In this document: positions 33,867 through 43,123 of the stretch, one piece after another
Layout: the number at the start of each line of letters is the position of its first letter
How positions within the stretch are numbered: the first letter of the stretch is position 1
Source: JACQAP01 sp035548375
GTDB lineage: Bacteria > Pseudomonadota > Gammaproteobacteria > Burkholderiales > JACQAP01
Direction of reading: 5' to 3'
Assembly (NCBI GenBank): GCA_035548375.1
Contig: DASZTG010000011.1
Coordinates: forward strand, 1 to 64,000
DNA length: 64,000 nt
Translations under genes and position numbers: made by a program
The notes under the pieces: model-generated
Told to the model about the DNA's origin: nothing
Databases searched by the model: none
What the model saw: only the letters and a program-made list of their open reading frames with translations

Positions 33867-35056
33867 TTTGCCGGTGCGCCCTGCGCGAACCATTGCGTGA
33901 TGGTGTCGCGCTCCGCGTCGGTCATGCCGGTCAGGTTCGCGAGCGGCATCACGCGCGTGGAAACCTGCTGGTTGACCTGCACGGCCTGGGCGGCGATGCG
34001 CTCCGGCGTATCCAGCATGACGCCCTTGGGCGCGGCCGTGAAACCGGGCTGCGTAGGCGTTTGCGCGTGGCACGCGGCGCAACGCGTCTGCACGATGGCC
34101 TGGACCTGAGCGAAATCCGCCTTGCCGCCACCAACCGCGCTTTTTCCCATCGACGGCGCCATTGCCACGAACAGCACCACGAGCGTCGCCCCACCGGCGA
34201 CCAGCGGCCACGGCGATGCGCGGCCTTTGTGGCGCGCAACGAAGTACACCCGGATAGATGCGCCTGCAAAGGCGATGGCGATCAGGACCAGCCAGTTGTA
34301 TGCGCTGCCGTAGGTCATCGCGTAGTGGTTGCTGATCATCGTGAACAGCACCGGCAGCGTGAAGTAGGTGTTGTGCACGGATCGCTGCTTGCCGCGGATG
34401 CCGTGGATGGGATCGGGCTGGCGACCCTCGACCTTGGCGCGCACCAGTTCCTTCTGCCCGGGAATGATGACGAAGAACACGTTCGCGACCATGATGGTGC
34501 CGAGCATCGCGCCGAAATGGATGAAGGCGCCGCGCCCGCTGAACACATGGCACAGTCCCCATGCGACCACCGCGGTGAACAGGAACAGCACGCCGGCCAG
34601 CGCCGTTTCCTTATTGCCGAGCGGTGATTTGCACAGCAGGTCGTAGACGATCCATCCGCCTGCCATGGTCAGGAGCCCGATGGCGATGGCGGTGAATCGG
34701 CCGATGTCGGCAACGCCGCGGTCGATCAGGTAGACGTCCGCTCCGACGTAGTAGAGCAGGCATAGCATGAAGAAGCCGGAGATCCAGGTCGTATAGGCTT
34801 CCCATTTGAACCAGTGCAGCGACTCCGGCAGCACCGCCGGCGCGACGCCGTACTTCTGCGCATTGTAGAAACCGCCGCCGTGCACGGCCCACAGTTCGCC
34901 GGACACGCCTTTGTCGGTGAGTGTGCGGTCTTTCGGGGCAACGAGATGATTGTCGAGCCAGACGAAGTAGAACGACGCGCCGATCCACGCGATGCCGGTG
35001 ATCATGTGGAACCAGCGCACCAGCAGGTTCAGCCAGTCGAGAAGATAGGCTTCCAT
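33863..35056 (-). CDS. puuD: urate hydroxylase PuuD (membrane protein with cytochrome c domain)
   Basis: A 397-residue inner-membrane urate-oxidising protein. The first about 290 residues carry eight or so hydrophobic segments. Typical are LNLLVRWFHMITGIAWIGASFYFVWLDNHL, which begins the DUF989/urate-oxidase domain, and KQRSVHNTYFTLPVLFTMISNHYAMTYG. The C-terminal part is a small periplasmic cytochrome c with heme motif CAACH, and a Met ligand in RVMPLANLTGM. PuuD converts urate to 5-hydroxyisourate using oxygen/respiratory chain, replacing cytosolic uricase, of which there is none here. Fourth from last in the leftward operon; 152 bases of repeat separate it from the permease gene upstream. 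Confidence 0.95.
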   Translation of the reverse strand: MEAYLLDWLNLLVRWFHMITGIAWIGASFYFVWLDNHLVAPKDRTLTDKGVSGELWAVHGGGFYNAQKYGVAPAVLPESLHWFKWEAYTTWISGFFMLCLLYYVGADVYLIDRGVADIGRFTAIAIGLLTMAGGWIVYDLLCKSPLGNKETALAGVLFLFTAVVAWGLCHVFSGRGAFIHFGAMLGTIMVANVFFVIIPGQKELVRAKVEGRQPDPIHGIRGKQRSVHNTYFTLPVLFTMISNHYAMTYGSAYNWLVLIAIAFAGASIRVYFVARHKGRASPWPLVAGGATLVVLFVAMAPSMGKSAVGGGKADFAQVQAIVQTRCAACHAQTPTQPGFTAAPKGVMLDTPERIAAQAVQVNQQVSTRVMPLANLTGMTDAERDTITQWFAQGAPAK

Positions 35057-35070
35057 GTCCTGTTCGATAT

Positions 35071-35200
35071 CAACCGCAGAGCCGAGGAAAAGAAGGAAAA
35101 GAAATCATGACGAACAGCTCCTGAAATTTCGGGTTATCCGGCGTGGATGTGTTCCATCCTCGACCTTGTTTTTCTCTGCGCTCTCTGCGTCTCTGCGGTG
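35071..35200. repeat. dispersed-type intergenic inverted repeat (CTCTGCG family)
   Basis: Left arm contains CCGCAGAG (35074-35081), followed by an A/G-rich stretch; right arm has three CTCTGCG copies (35174, 35183, 35191) ending CTCTGCGG (35191-35198), the exact complement of the left arm. The whole element is about 130 bp and sits between two genes of one operon. A near-identical motif (CTCTGCGTCTCTGCGGTGAA) is, to my recollection, a common scattered repeat in environmental proteobacterial genomes. Confidence 0.62.
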
Positions 35201-35208
35201 AAAGATGC

Positions 35209-36135
35209 TCAAGCGTCGGGGTGGTAACGCTGGCCGAGCGACACGGGCTGGTTCAGCAGGATGGTCTTCGGATCGCGGCAGATGATCACCAGCACGACGA
35301 TGGTGGCAACGTAAGGCAGCATCGACAGGAATTCCGACGGCACGCTGACGCCGAAGCCCTGGGCATGCAATTGCAGGATGGTCACGCCGCCGAACAGGTA
35401 GGCACCGAGGACAACGCGCCAGGGCTTCCAGGTCGCAAACACGACGAGTGCTAGCGCAATCCAGCCGCGTCCCGCGGTCATGCCTTCGACCCACATCGGC
35501 GTGATGGCCTGCGACAGGTACGCTCCGGCGAGGCCGCTCATTGCGCCGCCGAACAGCACCGCAAGGTAGCGAATCAGGATCACCGGGTAGCCGATGGAAT
35601 GCGCGGATTGGGGCGATTCGCCGACCGCGCGCACCAGCAGGCCGGCGCGCGTGCGATTCAGGAACCACTGCATGGCGACGAACAGCGCGAGCGAAAGATA
35701 GACGAGGATGTCGAAGCGGAACAGCAACGGACCAAGGAAGGGGATGTCGCTTAAGCCGGGAATCGAAACACCCTTGAGCCCGTTGACGACGGTGCCGACG
35801 AATTCGCGACCAGCGAACGCCGACAGGCCGACGCCGAACAAGGTCAACGCGAGTCCCGTGGCTACCTGGTTGGTCTGCAGGGTCAGCGTGAGAAATGCAA
35901 ATAGCAGTGAAAGCGCCATGCCGGCAAGCATGCCCGCTGCGAAGCCGAGCGTGAGGCTGCCGGTCTGGCTGGCCACGGCGAATCCCGCGATCGCGCCGAC
36001 CAGCATCATGCCTTCGACGCCGAGGTTCAGGACTCCCGCGCGCTCGACGACGAGCTCGCCGAGGCTGGCGTAGACCAGCGGCGTCGCAGCGCCGACCGTG
36101 CTCGCAAGAATCGGGATGAGCTGTTCCGCGCTCAT
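35209..36135 (-). CDS. ABC transporter permease (BMP/nucleoside type, second subunit)
   Basis: A 308-residue membrane protein of the BPD_transp_2 family, with about ten hydrophobic segments. The conserved motif GELVVERAGVLNLGVEGMMLVGA near the start is diagnostic for the smaller permease of BMP-type nucleoside importers, and the cytoplasmic loop RAVGESPQSAHSIGYPV couples to the ATPase. The start overlaps the stop of the first permease by four bases (ATGA). With its partner, the ATPase and the separately encoded BMP binding protein (47478-48563), it should import purine nucleosides or bases. The operon is interrupted downstream only by the repeat before puuD. Confidence 0.94.
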   Translation of the reverse strand: MSAEQLIPILASTVGAATPLVYASLGELVVERAGVLNLGVEGMMLVGAIAGFAVASQTGSLTLGFAAGMLAGMALSLLFAFLTLTLQTNQVATGLALTLFGVGLSAFAGREFVGTVVNGLKGVSIPGLSDIPFLGPLLFRFDILVYLSLALFVAMQWFLNRTRAGLLVRAVGESPQSAHSIGYPVILIRYLAVLFGGAMSGLAGAYLSQAITPMWVEGMTAGRGWIALALVVFATWKPWRVVLGAYLFGGVTILQLHAQGFGVSVPSEFLSMLPYVATIVVLVIICRDPKTILLNQPVSLGQRYHPDA

Positions 36136-37241
36136 GCAGGCTCTTTTGCGACCACGGTGAGCGGCGTCGTTGCCGCGTGCGGTTTCGGTTTCCAGCGCAG
36201 CCGGAAGTTGATGAACAAGTCCGCCGCCAGCAGGTAAAACAGCAGCATGCCCTGGAACACGCCGGTGACCGCGGCGGGCAAGGCCATCTGGATCTGGGCG
36301 GTTTCTCCGCCTATATATAGCAACGACATCAGCAGGGCCGCGAGCACGACGCCGATCGGATGCAGGCGGCCGACGAAGGCGACGATGATCGCGGCAAAGC
36401 CATAGCCGGGCGAGATCGACGGCTGCAACTGGCCGATCGGTCCGGCGACTTCCGCGATGCCGGCGAGCCCCGCAGCGCCGCCGCCGATCATGAGCGCCAG
36501 CCATACGTTGCGCTTTTCGCTGAATCCCGCATAGGACGCGGCGGCGGGGGCGAGGCCCGCCACCTTGAACCGGAAGCCGGCAAAGGTTTTTTCCGCGAAG
36601 ACCCATGAGACCGCGGCGAGCACGAGCGCGATGACGAACGCGATGTTGGTGCGAATGCCTTCGGCCAGCAGCGGCAGCATCGCGGCATCGTGGAACATGG
36701 GCGACTGCGGAAAGTTGTAGCCCTGTGGATCGCGCCACGGCCCGTGCACCAGCCAGGACAGCAGCAGCTTGGCGACATACACCAGCATCAGGCTGACCAG
36801 GATTTCGTTGGTGTGGAAGCGATTGCGCAATATCGCCGGGATCGCGGCCCAGGCCATGCCGCCGAGCGCGCCGCCAACGAGCATCAGCGGCAGCAGCACC
36901 CAGGCGTTATTGAAATCATGCAGCCAGAGTGCTACGCCGCCGCCGACGATCGCGCCGATCGTGAGCTGGCCTTCGGCGCCGATGTTCCAGACGTTCGCGC
37001 GATAGCCGAGAGCCAGGCCCAGAGCGCACAGCGTCAATGGCGTGGCCTTGAGGCAGAGCTCGCCGATGCCGTACGCGTTGGAGACGGGCTTCAGGAAGAA
37101 AACCGTAAAGGCCTGGACCGGATCCTTGCCCAGCAATGAAAACAGCAGGAATCCGGAAACCAGGGTGAGCACGACCGCGAGCAGCGGCGATGCGTACGCC
37201 ATCGCGCGTGAAGGTTCGGCGCGCGGTTCCAGCTTAAGCAT
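36132..37241 (-). CDS. ABC transporter permease (BMP/nucleoside type, first subunit)
   Basis: A 369-residue membrane permease with about ten segments. The block KATPLTLCALGLALGYRANVWNIGAEGQLTIGAIVGG is the diagnostic GAEGQ motif of the larger permease of BMP-type nucleoside importers. Near the middle YNFPQSPMFHDAAMLP is periplasmic. The C-terminus (LKWKPKPHAATTP) is a charged tail inside the cell. The start overlaps the ATPase gene by eight bases, and the stop overlaps the second permease, so the three transport genes are tightly coupled. Confidence 0.94.
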   Translation of the reverse strand: MLKLEPRAEPSRAMAYASPLLAVVLTLVSGFLLFSLLGKDPVQAFTVFFLKPVSNAYGIGELCLKATPLTLCALGLALGYRANVWNIGAEGQLTIGAIVGGGVALWLHDFNNAWVLLPLMLVGGALGGMAWAAIPAILRNRFHTNEILVSLMLVYVAKLLLSWLVHGPWRDPQGYNFPQSPMFHDAAMLPLLAEGIRTNIAFVIALVLAAVSWVFAEKTFAGFRFKVAGLAPAAASYAGFSEKRNVWLALMIGGGAAGLAGIAEVAGPIGQLQPSISPGYGFAAIIVAFVGRLHPIGVVLAALLMSLLYIGGETAQIQMALPAAVTGVFQGMLLFYLLAADLFINFRLRWKPKPHAATTPLTVVAKEPA

Positions 37242-38769
37242 GCGCCAGGCCTTTTGTATCCTTGAACTGGCCGCCCATCCACGCGCCGATTTTCTCGATG
37301 CTCGTCTCGGAAGTGGGCACGGCCGGCGACAGGCGTCCCTCGGCGATGACGGCCAACCGGTCGCAGATCATGAACAGCTCGTCGAGTTCTTCCGAAATCA
37401 CCAGCACGGCGACGCCGCGATCGCGCAGGTCGATCAGCGATTGCCGGATCAGCATGGACGCGCCCACGTCTACCCCCCAGGTCGGTTGCGCAACCACGAT
37501 GATTTTCGGGTCCAGCATGGTTTCGCGACCGACGATGAATTTCTGCAGGTTGCCCCCGGACAGGCTCGAAGCCGCCGCCTGTTCGTTGCGCGCCTTGACC
37601 TTGAATTGCGTGATGACATCCCTGGCGAATCCGCGCACGACCTTGTGGCGGATCAACCCGTGCTGGACCATGCCGCGATTGCTGCCGGTGAGCAGTGCAT
37701 TCTCGGCCAGGCTCAAGGCCGGTACCGCACCGCGTCCGAGCCGCTCCTCCGGTACGAAACCCATGCCCAGGTCGCGTCGACGGGCAGGATCGAGGTGGCC
37801 CGCAGGCAATTCGCCGAGCATGATCGTTTCCGGCTTGCCCGCGGGCGATTCACCGGAGAGTGCCGCGAGCAATTCCTTCTGGCCGTTGCCCGACACGCCG
37901 GCGATGCCGACGATCTCGCCGGCGTGGACGGTCAGGCCCACATCACGCAGCGTGACGCCGAAAGGGTCGAGTGTCTTCAGGGTGAGCCGGTCTATGCGCA
38001 GCATCGGCGCACCCGGTTCGCGTGCGTCGAGATGGCATTCCGGCAGGTCCGAGCCGATCATCATTTTCGCGAGGCTTTCCGCGGTTTCCTGCTTCGGCCT
38101 GGCGGCGCCGGTGACACGGCCGCCGCGAAGCACGGTCGCGTTGTCGCACAGCAACTGGATCTCGTCGAGCTTGTGGCTGATGTAAAGGATGCTGCAGCCT
38201 TCGGCGGCGAGGCGGCGCAGCGTCTCAAACAGTTTCATCACGGCCTGCGGCGTCAGCACCGAGGTCGGCTCGTCCATGATCAGCAGTTTCGGGCTCTGCA
38301 GCAGGCAGCGCACGATTTCCACGCGCTGGCGCTCGCCGACCGACATGCTGTGCACGAGGCGATCCGGATCGATCGGCAGGCCGTAGTCCTCGGAAACCTC
38401 GCGGATGCGTGGCGCAAGCTTCGCCGGCTTGATGCGATCGTCCAGCGCCAGCGAAATGTTTTCGGCGACCGTCAGCGTCTCGAACAGCGCGAAATGCTGG
38501 AACACCATGCCGATGCCGAGCCGGCGCGCCTCCGCCGGGCTGGCGATTTGAACCGGCCGGCCTTCCCACAGCACCTCTCCGGCGTCGGGCCGAGTCACGC
38601 CGTAGATGATTTTCATCAGCGTGCTCTTGCCCGCGCCGTTCTCGCCGAGCACGGCGTGAATCTCGCCGGGACGTACTTCGAGGTCGACGCGGTCGTTGGC
38701 AACGACCGCGGGATACGACTTCGTGATGCCGCGCAATTGCAGGCGCGGCATCGAAACGCGGTCGTTCAT
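37234..38769 (-). CDS. ABC transporter ATPase (sugar/nucleoside type, two nucleotide-binding domains)
   Basis: A 511-residue double ATPase. In domain 1 (about 8-240) Walker A is GENGAGKST, the signature is MSVGERQRVEI and Walker B is LLIMDEPTSVL. In domain 2 (about 255-500) the Walker A region is degenerate (GVSGNGQKELL), the signature is LSGGNLQKF and the Walker B region is VVAQPTWGVDV, a variant in which the Glu is Gln. Such asymmetry is usual in this family, so only domain 1 is expected to hydrolyse. The start overlaps the xdhB stop by four bases. It powers import of nucleosides or bases by the two permeases. Confidence 0.94.
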   Translation of the reverse strand: MNDRVSMPRLQLRGITKSYPAVVANDRVDLEVRPGEIHAVLGENGAGKSTLMKIIYGVTRPDAGEVLWEGRPVQIASPAEARRLGIGMVFQHFALFETLTVAENISLALDDRIKPAKLAPRIREVSEDYGLPIDPDRLVHSMSVGERQRVEIVRCLLQSPKLLIMDEPTSVLTPQAVMKLFETLRRLAAEGCSILYISHKLDEIQLLCDNATVLRGGRVTGAARPKQETAESLAKMMIGSDLPECHLDAREPGAPMLRIDRLTLKTLDPFGVTLRDVGLTVHAGEIVGIAGVSGNGQKELLAALSGESPAGKPETIMLGELPAGHLDPARRRDLGMGFVPEERLGRGAVPALSLAENALLTGSNRGMVQHGLIRHKVVRGFARDVITQFKVKARNEQAAASSLSGGNLQKFIVGRETMLDPKIIVVAQPTWGVDVGASMLIRQSLIDLRDRGVAVLVISEELDELFMICDRLAVIAEGRLSPAVPTSETSIEKIGAWMGGQFKDTKGLAHA

Positions 38770-41111
38770 GCGCCGGCTCCTTCGAGCGTCGCGGCCGGTT
38801 GCGGGCTGCGAGCCTTGCGTACCGAGGCGAGCGCGCGCAGGATGGATTCCGGCGTCGCGGGCGCGACGAGCACCGGTACCTCGCCGGATTCCGCTGCGGC
38901 GCAGGCATCGCGTATCGCATGCAGCACGGAGATCGCCAGCATCAGCGGCGGCTCGCCGACGGCCTTCGAGCGAAAGATGGTGTCCTCGCGGTTCGGTGCG
39001 TCGGCCAGCAGGCGCACATCGAAGCGCTTCGGCCAGTCTGAGGCCGTGGGAATCTTGTAGGTCGAGGGTGCGTGCGTACGGAAATTTCCGCGCGCATCCC
39101 ACACCAGCTCCTCGGAGGTGAGCCAGCCGGCGCCCTGCAGGAAGCCGCCTTCTATCTGCCCCAGGTCGAGCGCCGGATTCAGCGAGCGGCCGACGTCGTG
39201 CAGGATGTCGACGCGCAACAGCTTGCTCTCGCCGGTCAAGGTGTCGATCGCGACTTCGGTCACGGCGGCGCCGTACGCAAAATAGAAGAACGGCCTGCCG
39301 GTCAGCGTCTTGCGGTCCCAGTGAATCTTGGGCGTGCGGTAATAGCCGGTCGACGAAAGCGAAATGCGCGCTGCGTAGGCTTCCTTTACGAGGTCGGCGA
39401 ACGCAATCGAATGCGTGCCCGCCAGGATTTTCCCGGCGGCGAAGCGTACGTCTTCGACGGACACGGAAAATTTCTCGGCGGCGAATTCCGATAAGCGTTG
39501 CTTCAACGTCTGGCAGGCCGCCTGGGCGGCCTTGCCGTTCAGGTCGGCACCGGAGGATGCCGCGGTGGCGGAGGTATTCGGGACTTTGCTGGTATCAGTA
39601 CTGGTCGTGCGCACCAGCGCCATGTCGACCTGCAGCTCGCTCGCCACCACCTGCGCGATCTTGGTGTACAGCCCCTGGCCCATCTCGGTGCCGCCGTGGT
39701 TCACCATCACGCTGCCGTCGGTGTAGATGTGCACCAGTGCGCCGGCCTGGTTGTAGATCGTGGCGTTGAACGAGATGCCGAACTTGACCGGCGTCAGGGC
39801 GATGCCGCGCTTGAGGATGGGACTTTCCGCGTTGAACGCGTGGATGCGCTTGCGGCGCTCGCGATAGCTGCTGCTCGCTTCGAGCTCGTCGACGATGCGA
39901 TGGATGATGTTGTCTTCCACCGTCATGCCGTAGGGCGTGACGTTGCGATCGGTCGTGCCGTAGAAATTCGCGCGGCGCACGTCCAGCGGATCCTTGCCGA
40001 GTTTGCGGGCGATGTCATCCATCACGGCTTCGATGGCGACCATGCCCTGCGGTCCGCCGAAGCCGCGGAATGCTGTGTTGGACACCGTGTTGGTCTTGCA
40101 GCGGTGCGAGACGATCTCGATGTGTTCGAGGAAATACGCGTTGTCGACGTGGCAGATCGCGCGGTCGTTCACCGGACCCGACAGGTCCGCAGAAAATCCG
40201 CAGCGCGAAGCGAGCATGATCCTGATGCCAGAGATGCGGCCGTTGTCGTCGCAACCGACTTCGTATTCGATCAGGAAGTCGTGCCGCTTGCCGGTCATGA
40301 TCATGTCGGCGTCGCGGTCGAGCCGCAGGCGAACCGGGCGCTTCGTGCGCGCCGCGACGACGGCAGCCGCAGCCGCGTACTGGCCCGGCTGGCTCTCCTT
40401 GCCGCCGAAGCCCCCGCCCATGCGCCGGCATTGCACGACGACTTCATGCGCTTTCTTGCCCAACGCGTGCGCAACCATGTGTTGCACTTCGCTCGGATGC
40501 TGGGTCGAGCTGTAGATCAGCATGCTGCCGTCGTCCTGCGGCACGGCGGCAGCCACCTGGCCTTCGAGGTAGAAGTGCTCCTGGCCGCCGAGCTGCGCGC
40601 TGCCGGTCAACCGGTGCCGTGCGCGCGCAATCCCGGCTTCCGGGTCGCCGCGGCGCAACCTTTGCGTCGGTACGACGAAGCTCTTCGCCGCGAGCGCATC
40701 GCGGATGTCGAGGATCGCGGGCAGCTCTTCATATTCGACCTTCGCACGCTTCGCCGCGCGCCGCGCCGCGCCGTAGGACTCGGCGGCCACGCCGAACAAG
40801 GACTGGCCCGCAAACTCCACTAGCGACTCGGTAAAAATCGGATCGTCGTGCAGCACCGGGCCGATCAGGTTGGAGCCGGGCACGTCGGCCGCCGTGAACA
40901 CGCCGACGACGCCGGGAGCCGCCGCGACATCGGTCAGATCCATCGACTTGATTCGGCCGTGGGCCACCGTGCTCATGCCGAGCGCTACATGCAGCGTGTT
41001 GTCAGGCAGGGGAATGTCGTCGGTGTAGTGCGCCGATCCGGTCACGTGCAGCGGCGCACCCTCGTGCGGCAGGGCCTGCCCGGCGATCGAGACGTGGACG
41101 AGTTCCGGCAC
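38766..41111 (-). CDS. xdhB: xanthine dehydrogenase molybdopterin-binding subunit
   Basis: A 781-residue large subunit. The N-terminal domain begins HEGAPLHVTGSAHYTDD, then the molybdenum-binding part has GGGFGGKESQPGQ, TNTVSNTAFRGFGGPQGM (the Arg contacting purines), NHGGTEMGQGLYTK (Gln near the cofactor) and GGFLQGAGWLTSEEL with the catalytic base Glu. All conserved contacts of bacterial XDH are present. It starts with a GTG two bases after xdhA and overlaps the ATPase gene by four. It oxidises hypoxanthine to xanthine and xanthine to urate. The maturation factor XdhC is not in the window. Confidence 0.95.
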   Translation of the reverse strand: MPELVHVSIAGQALPHEGAPLHVTGSAHYTDDIPLPDNTLHVALGMSTVAHGRIKSMDLTDVAAAPGVVGVFTAADVPGSNLIGPVLHDDPIFTESLVEFAGQSLFGVAAESYGAARRAAKRAKVEYEELPAILDIRDALAAKSFVVPTQRLRRGDPEAGIARARHRLTGSAQLGGQEHFYLEGQVAAAVPQDDGSMLIYSSTQHPSEVQHMVAHALGKKAHEVVVQCRRMGGGFGGKESQPGQYAAAAAVVAARTKRPVRLRLDRDADMIMTGKRHDFLIEYEVGCDDNGRISGIRIMLASRCGFSADLSGPVNDRAICHVDNAYFLEHIEIVSHRCKTNTVSNTAFRGFGGPQGMVAIEAVMDDIARKLGKDPLDVRRANFYGTTDRNVTPYGMTVEDNIIHRIVDELEASSSYRERRKRIHAFNAESPILKRGIALTPVKFGISFNATIYNQAGALVHIYTDGSVMVNHGGTEMGQGLYTKIAQVVASELQVDMALVRTTSTDTSKVPNTSATAASSGADLNGKAAQAACQTLKQRLSEFAAEKFSVSVEDVRFAAGKILAGTHSIAFADLVKEAYAARISLSSTGYYRTPKIHWDRKTLTGRPFFYFAYGAAVTEVAIDTLTGESKLLRVDILHDVGRSLNPALDLGQIEGGFLQGAGWLTSEELVWDARGNFRTHAPSTYKIPTASDWPKRFDVRLLADAPNREDTIFRSKAVGEPPLMLAISVLHAIRDACAAAESGEVPVLVAPATPESILRALASVRKARSPQPAATLEGAGA

Positions 41112-41113
41112 GG

Positions 41114-42583
41114 TCAGTTTTCCTCCAGCTCGGCCACGCGCGTGGGCACCGGGCTGCCGCTGTGCTCGGCGAAGAACCGAAGCAACAAATTGCGCGCGAC
41201 CGTCATGCGGTATTCCGCGCTGGCGCGCATGTCGCTCATTGGCGTGTAATCAAGCGCGAGCGCGGCAAGTGCAGCCTCGATGGAGCCGCGCGACCAGGGC
41301 TGCCCGGCGAGCGCTGCTTCCGCATGCACCGCGCGCTTCGGCGTCGCCGCCATGCCGCCGTAGGCGATGCGTACCTTGGCGATGCGATCGTCGACGACGT
41401 CGAACGCAAAGGCACCGCATAACGCGGAAATATCCTGGTCGAAGCGCTTGGAAATCTTGTAGCAGGCGAAGCGACGCGAGGTCGGCGACAACGGCACGCG
41501 CACCGATTCGAGGAATTCGCCGGGCCGCAGCGCCTTCTTCTGGTAGCCGAGGTAGAAGTCCGCGAGCGGCATTTCTCGCGTCGTCGCGCCGCGGCGCAAT
41601 TTCACCGTGGCATCGAGCGCCAGCAGGAAGGGCATGGAGTCGCCGATCGGCGAGCCGTTGGCGACGTTGCCGCCGAAGGTGCCGGAATTGCGCACCGGCG
41701 GCGAGCCGAAGCGATCGGCCAATTCGGCCAGCGCCGGATACCTTGCGACGATTGCCGCATACGCGTCGCTCAGGCTGGCTGCCGCGCCGATTTCCAGCGC
41801 CTTGTCGGTTTTGTCGATGGACTTCAATTCCGCGACGTTGCCGGTGTAGATCATCATCGGCAGGTCGCGCAGCAGCTTGGTCACCCATAGCCCGACGTCT
41901 GTGCCGCCCGCGAGCAGCAGCGCGTTCGGATGGGCCTCGTAGAGCGCTGCGAGTTCCGCGATGGAGACCGGCGCGCGATAGCCTGCGCCGGTATCGAGGG
42001 CGAGCGTATCCGTCGGTGCGATGGCGGCGAGCGCCGCGGCGCGCTCCTGCGACTGCGCCGTCGTTCGATTCCACCGATCGGGTGCAGGGTAGTCGTTCAT
42101 GTGGCAACCGGCATCGATGATGGGGCGATAGCCGGTACAGCGGCACAGGTTCCCGGACAGCGCGCGCACCACGTCGTTGCGTCCCGGATCCGCGTCGTTC
42201 AGGTACAGGCCGAACAATGACATCACGAAGCCCGGCGTGCAGAAGCCGCATTGCGAACCGTGGTGATCGACCATGGCTTGCTGCACCGGATGCAGCTTGC
42301 CGCCCGGTGTCTTCAGGTTTTCCACGGTGACGATCTCGCGTCCATCCAGAGTTGGCAGGAAGCGGATGCAGGAGTTGATCGCGCGATAGCGCACGTTGCC
42401 GTCGGCCGCTTCGCCGACCACCACGGTACAGGCACCGCAATCGCCTTCGGCGCAACCTTCCTTGGTGCCGGTCAGGCCGCGATTCTCACGCAGGTACTCC
42501 AGCAGTGTGGTCGTCGGCACGACGTCGTCGACGTTCATGACCTTGCCGTCGAGCATGAGCCGGATGTGCCTGCGGTGCGCCAT
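41114..42583 (-). CDS. xdhA: xanthine dehydrogenase FeS/FAD subunit
   Basis: A 489-residue small subunit. The 2Fe-2S plant-type cluster uses C44, C49 and C52 in EGCAEGDCGAC, and a second cluster is formed by CGFCTPGF and CRCTGYRP. The FAD domain (from about residue 190) has LLAGGTDVGLW and GTFGGNVANGSPIGD. The architecture, with FAD on the small subunit, matches the XdhAB type of Pseudomonas and Rhodobacter. The ATG used here lies two codons after a TTG that overlaps the uraH stop. Electrons pass from the molybdenum centre on xdhB to NAD+. Confidence 0.94.
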   Translation of the reverse strand: MAHRRHIRLMLDGKVMNVDDVVPTTTLLEYLRENRGLTGTKEGCAEGDCGACTVVVGEAADGNVRYRAINSCIRFLPTLDGREIVTVENLKTPGGKLHPVQQAMVDHHGSQCGFCTPGFVMSLFGLYLNDADPGRNDVVRALSGNLCRCTGYRPIIDAGCHMNDYPAPDRWNRTTAQSQERAAALAAIAPTDTLALDTGAGYRAPVSIAELAALYEAHPNALLLAGGTDVGLWVTKLLRDLPMMIYTGNVAELKSIDKTDKALEIGAAASLSDAYAAIVARYPALAELADRFGSPPVRNSGTFGGNVANGSPIGDSMPFLLALDATVKLRRGATTREMPLADFYLGYQKKALRPGEFLESVRVPLSPTSRRFACYKISKRFDQDISALCGAFAFDVVDDRIAKVRIAYGGMAATPKRAVHAEAALAGQPWSRGSIEAALAALALDYTPMSDMRASAEYRMTVARNLLLRFFAEHSGSPVPTRVAELEEN

Positions 42584-42585
42584 GC

Positions 42586-42933
42586 TCAACTGCCGCGATA
42601 AGTGGAATAGCTCCAGGGCGAAACCAGGAGCGGGACGTGGTAGTGCTGCTCCGAAGCGGCGATACCGAAGCGCAACGCGATACGATCGAGGAAGGGCGGG
42701 TCGGACAACTTGGCGCCGAGGCCGCGGAAATAATCCGCCGTGTGGAAAACGAGTTCGTATTCGCCGGCCGCGTACGTATCGCCTTCGAGCAGCGGTTTGT
42801 CGCAGCGTCCGTCGGCATTGCTGGCGCCGGAATACAGCAGGGCCCCGTCAGGCATCCGCCGCAGTTCGATGCGCATGCCGGCGGCGGGGCGGCCGTGGGC
42901 CGTGTCGAGTATGTGAGTCGTGAGCCTGCCCAT
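42586..42933 (-). CDS. uraH: 5-hydroxyisourate hydrolase
   Basis: A 115-residue transthyretin-related enzyme. It starts MGRLTTHILDTAHGRPAAGM with the catalytic His 7, has ELRRMP in the middle with the Arg, and ends with the diagnostic YHVPLLVSPWSYSTYRGS, with His and YRGS motif. It hydrolyses 5-hydroxyisourate to OHCU. First gene of the leftward purine operon; it closely precedes xdhA. A sigma-54-type promoter lies about 190 bases upstream. Cytoplasmic, as there is no signal peptide (some homologues are periplasmic). Confidence 0.95.
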   Translation of the reverse strand: MGRLTTHILDTAHGRPAAGMRIELRRMPDGALLYSGASNADGRCDKPLLEGDTYAAGEYELVFHTADYFRGLGAKLSDPPFLDRIALRFGIAASEQHYHVPLLVSPWSYSTYRGS

Positions 42934-43073
42934 CGGATCTGCCGCGCGTGTCGCGCCTCCCGCTCGAATCCCTGAACCATACTATAAGGCCACCCGCAGC
43001 ACTACACGCGAGCGGGATGCGCCACCGCGGGGCGCTGGAATCCTCGCGCGCACCAATGACGAACCGTACATTT

Positions 43074-43090
43074 ACGACGAGACCCGTCGT
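43074..43090. promoter_or_regulatory. inverted repeat in the divergent purine control region
   Basis: ACGACG (43074-43079), spacer AGACC, CGTCGT (43085-43090), flanked by GTAC on both sides (43066-43069 and 43091-43094). A possible -10 box TACAAT (43092-43097) for puuE overlaps its right side. This geometry would suit a repressor or activator dimer. The regulator is not encoded in the window. Confidence 0.4.
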
Positions 43091-43123
43091 GTACAATCGA
43101 TTCGAGTCCGTTACCCCGGTTTC

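Noticed and set aside
37042..39060. A 672-codon plus-strand frame.
   Set aside because: Antisense to the ABC ATPase; no start signal and no recognisable domain.
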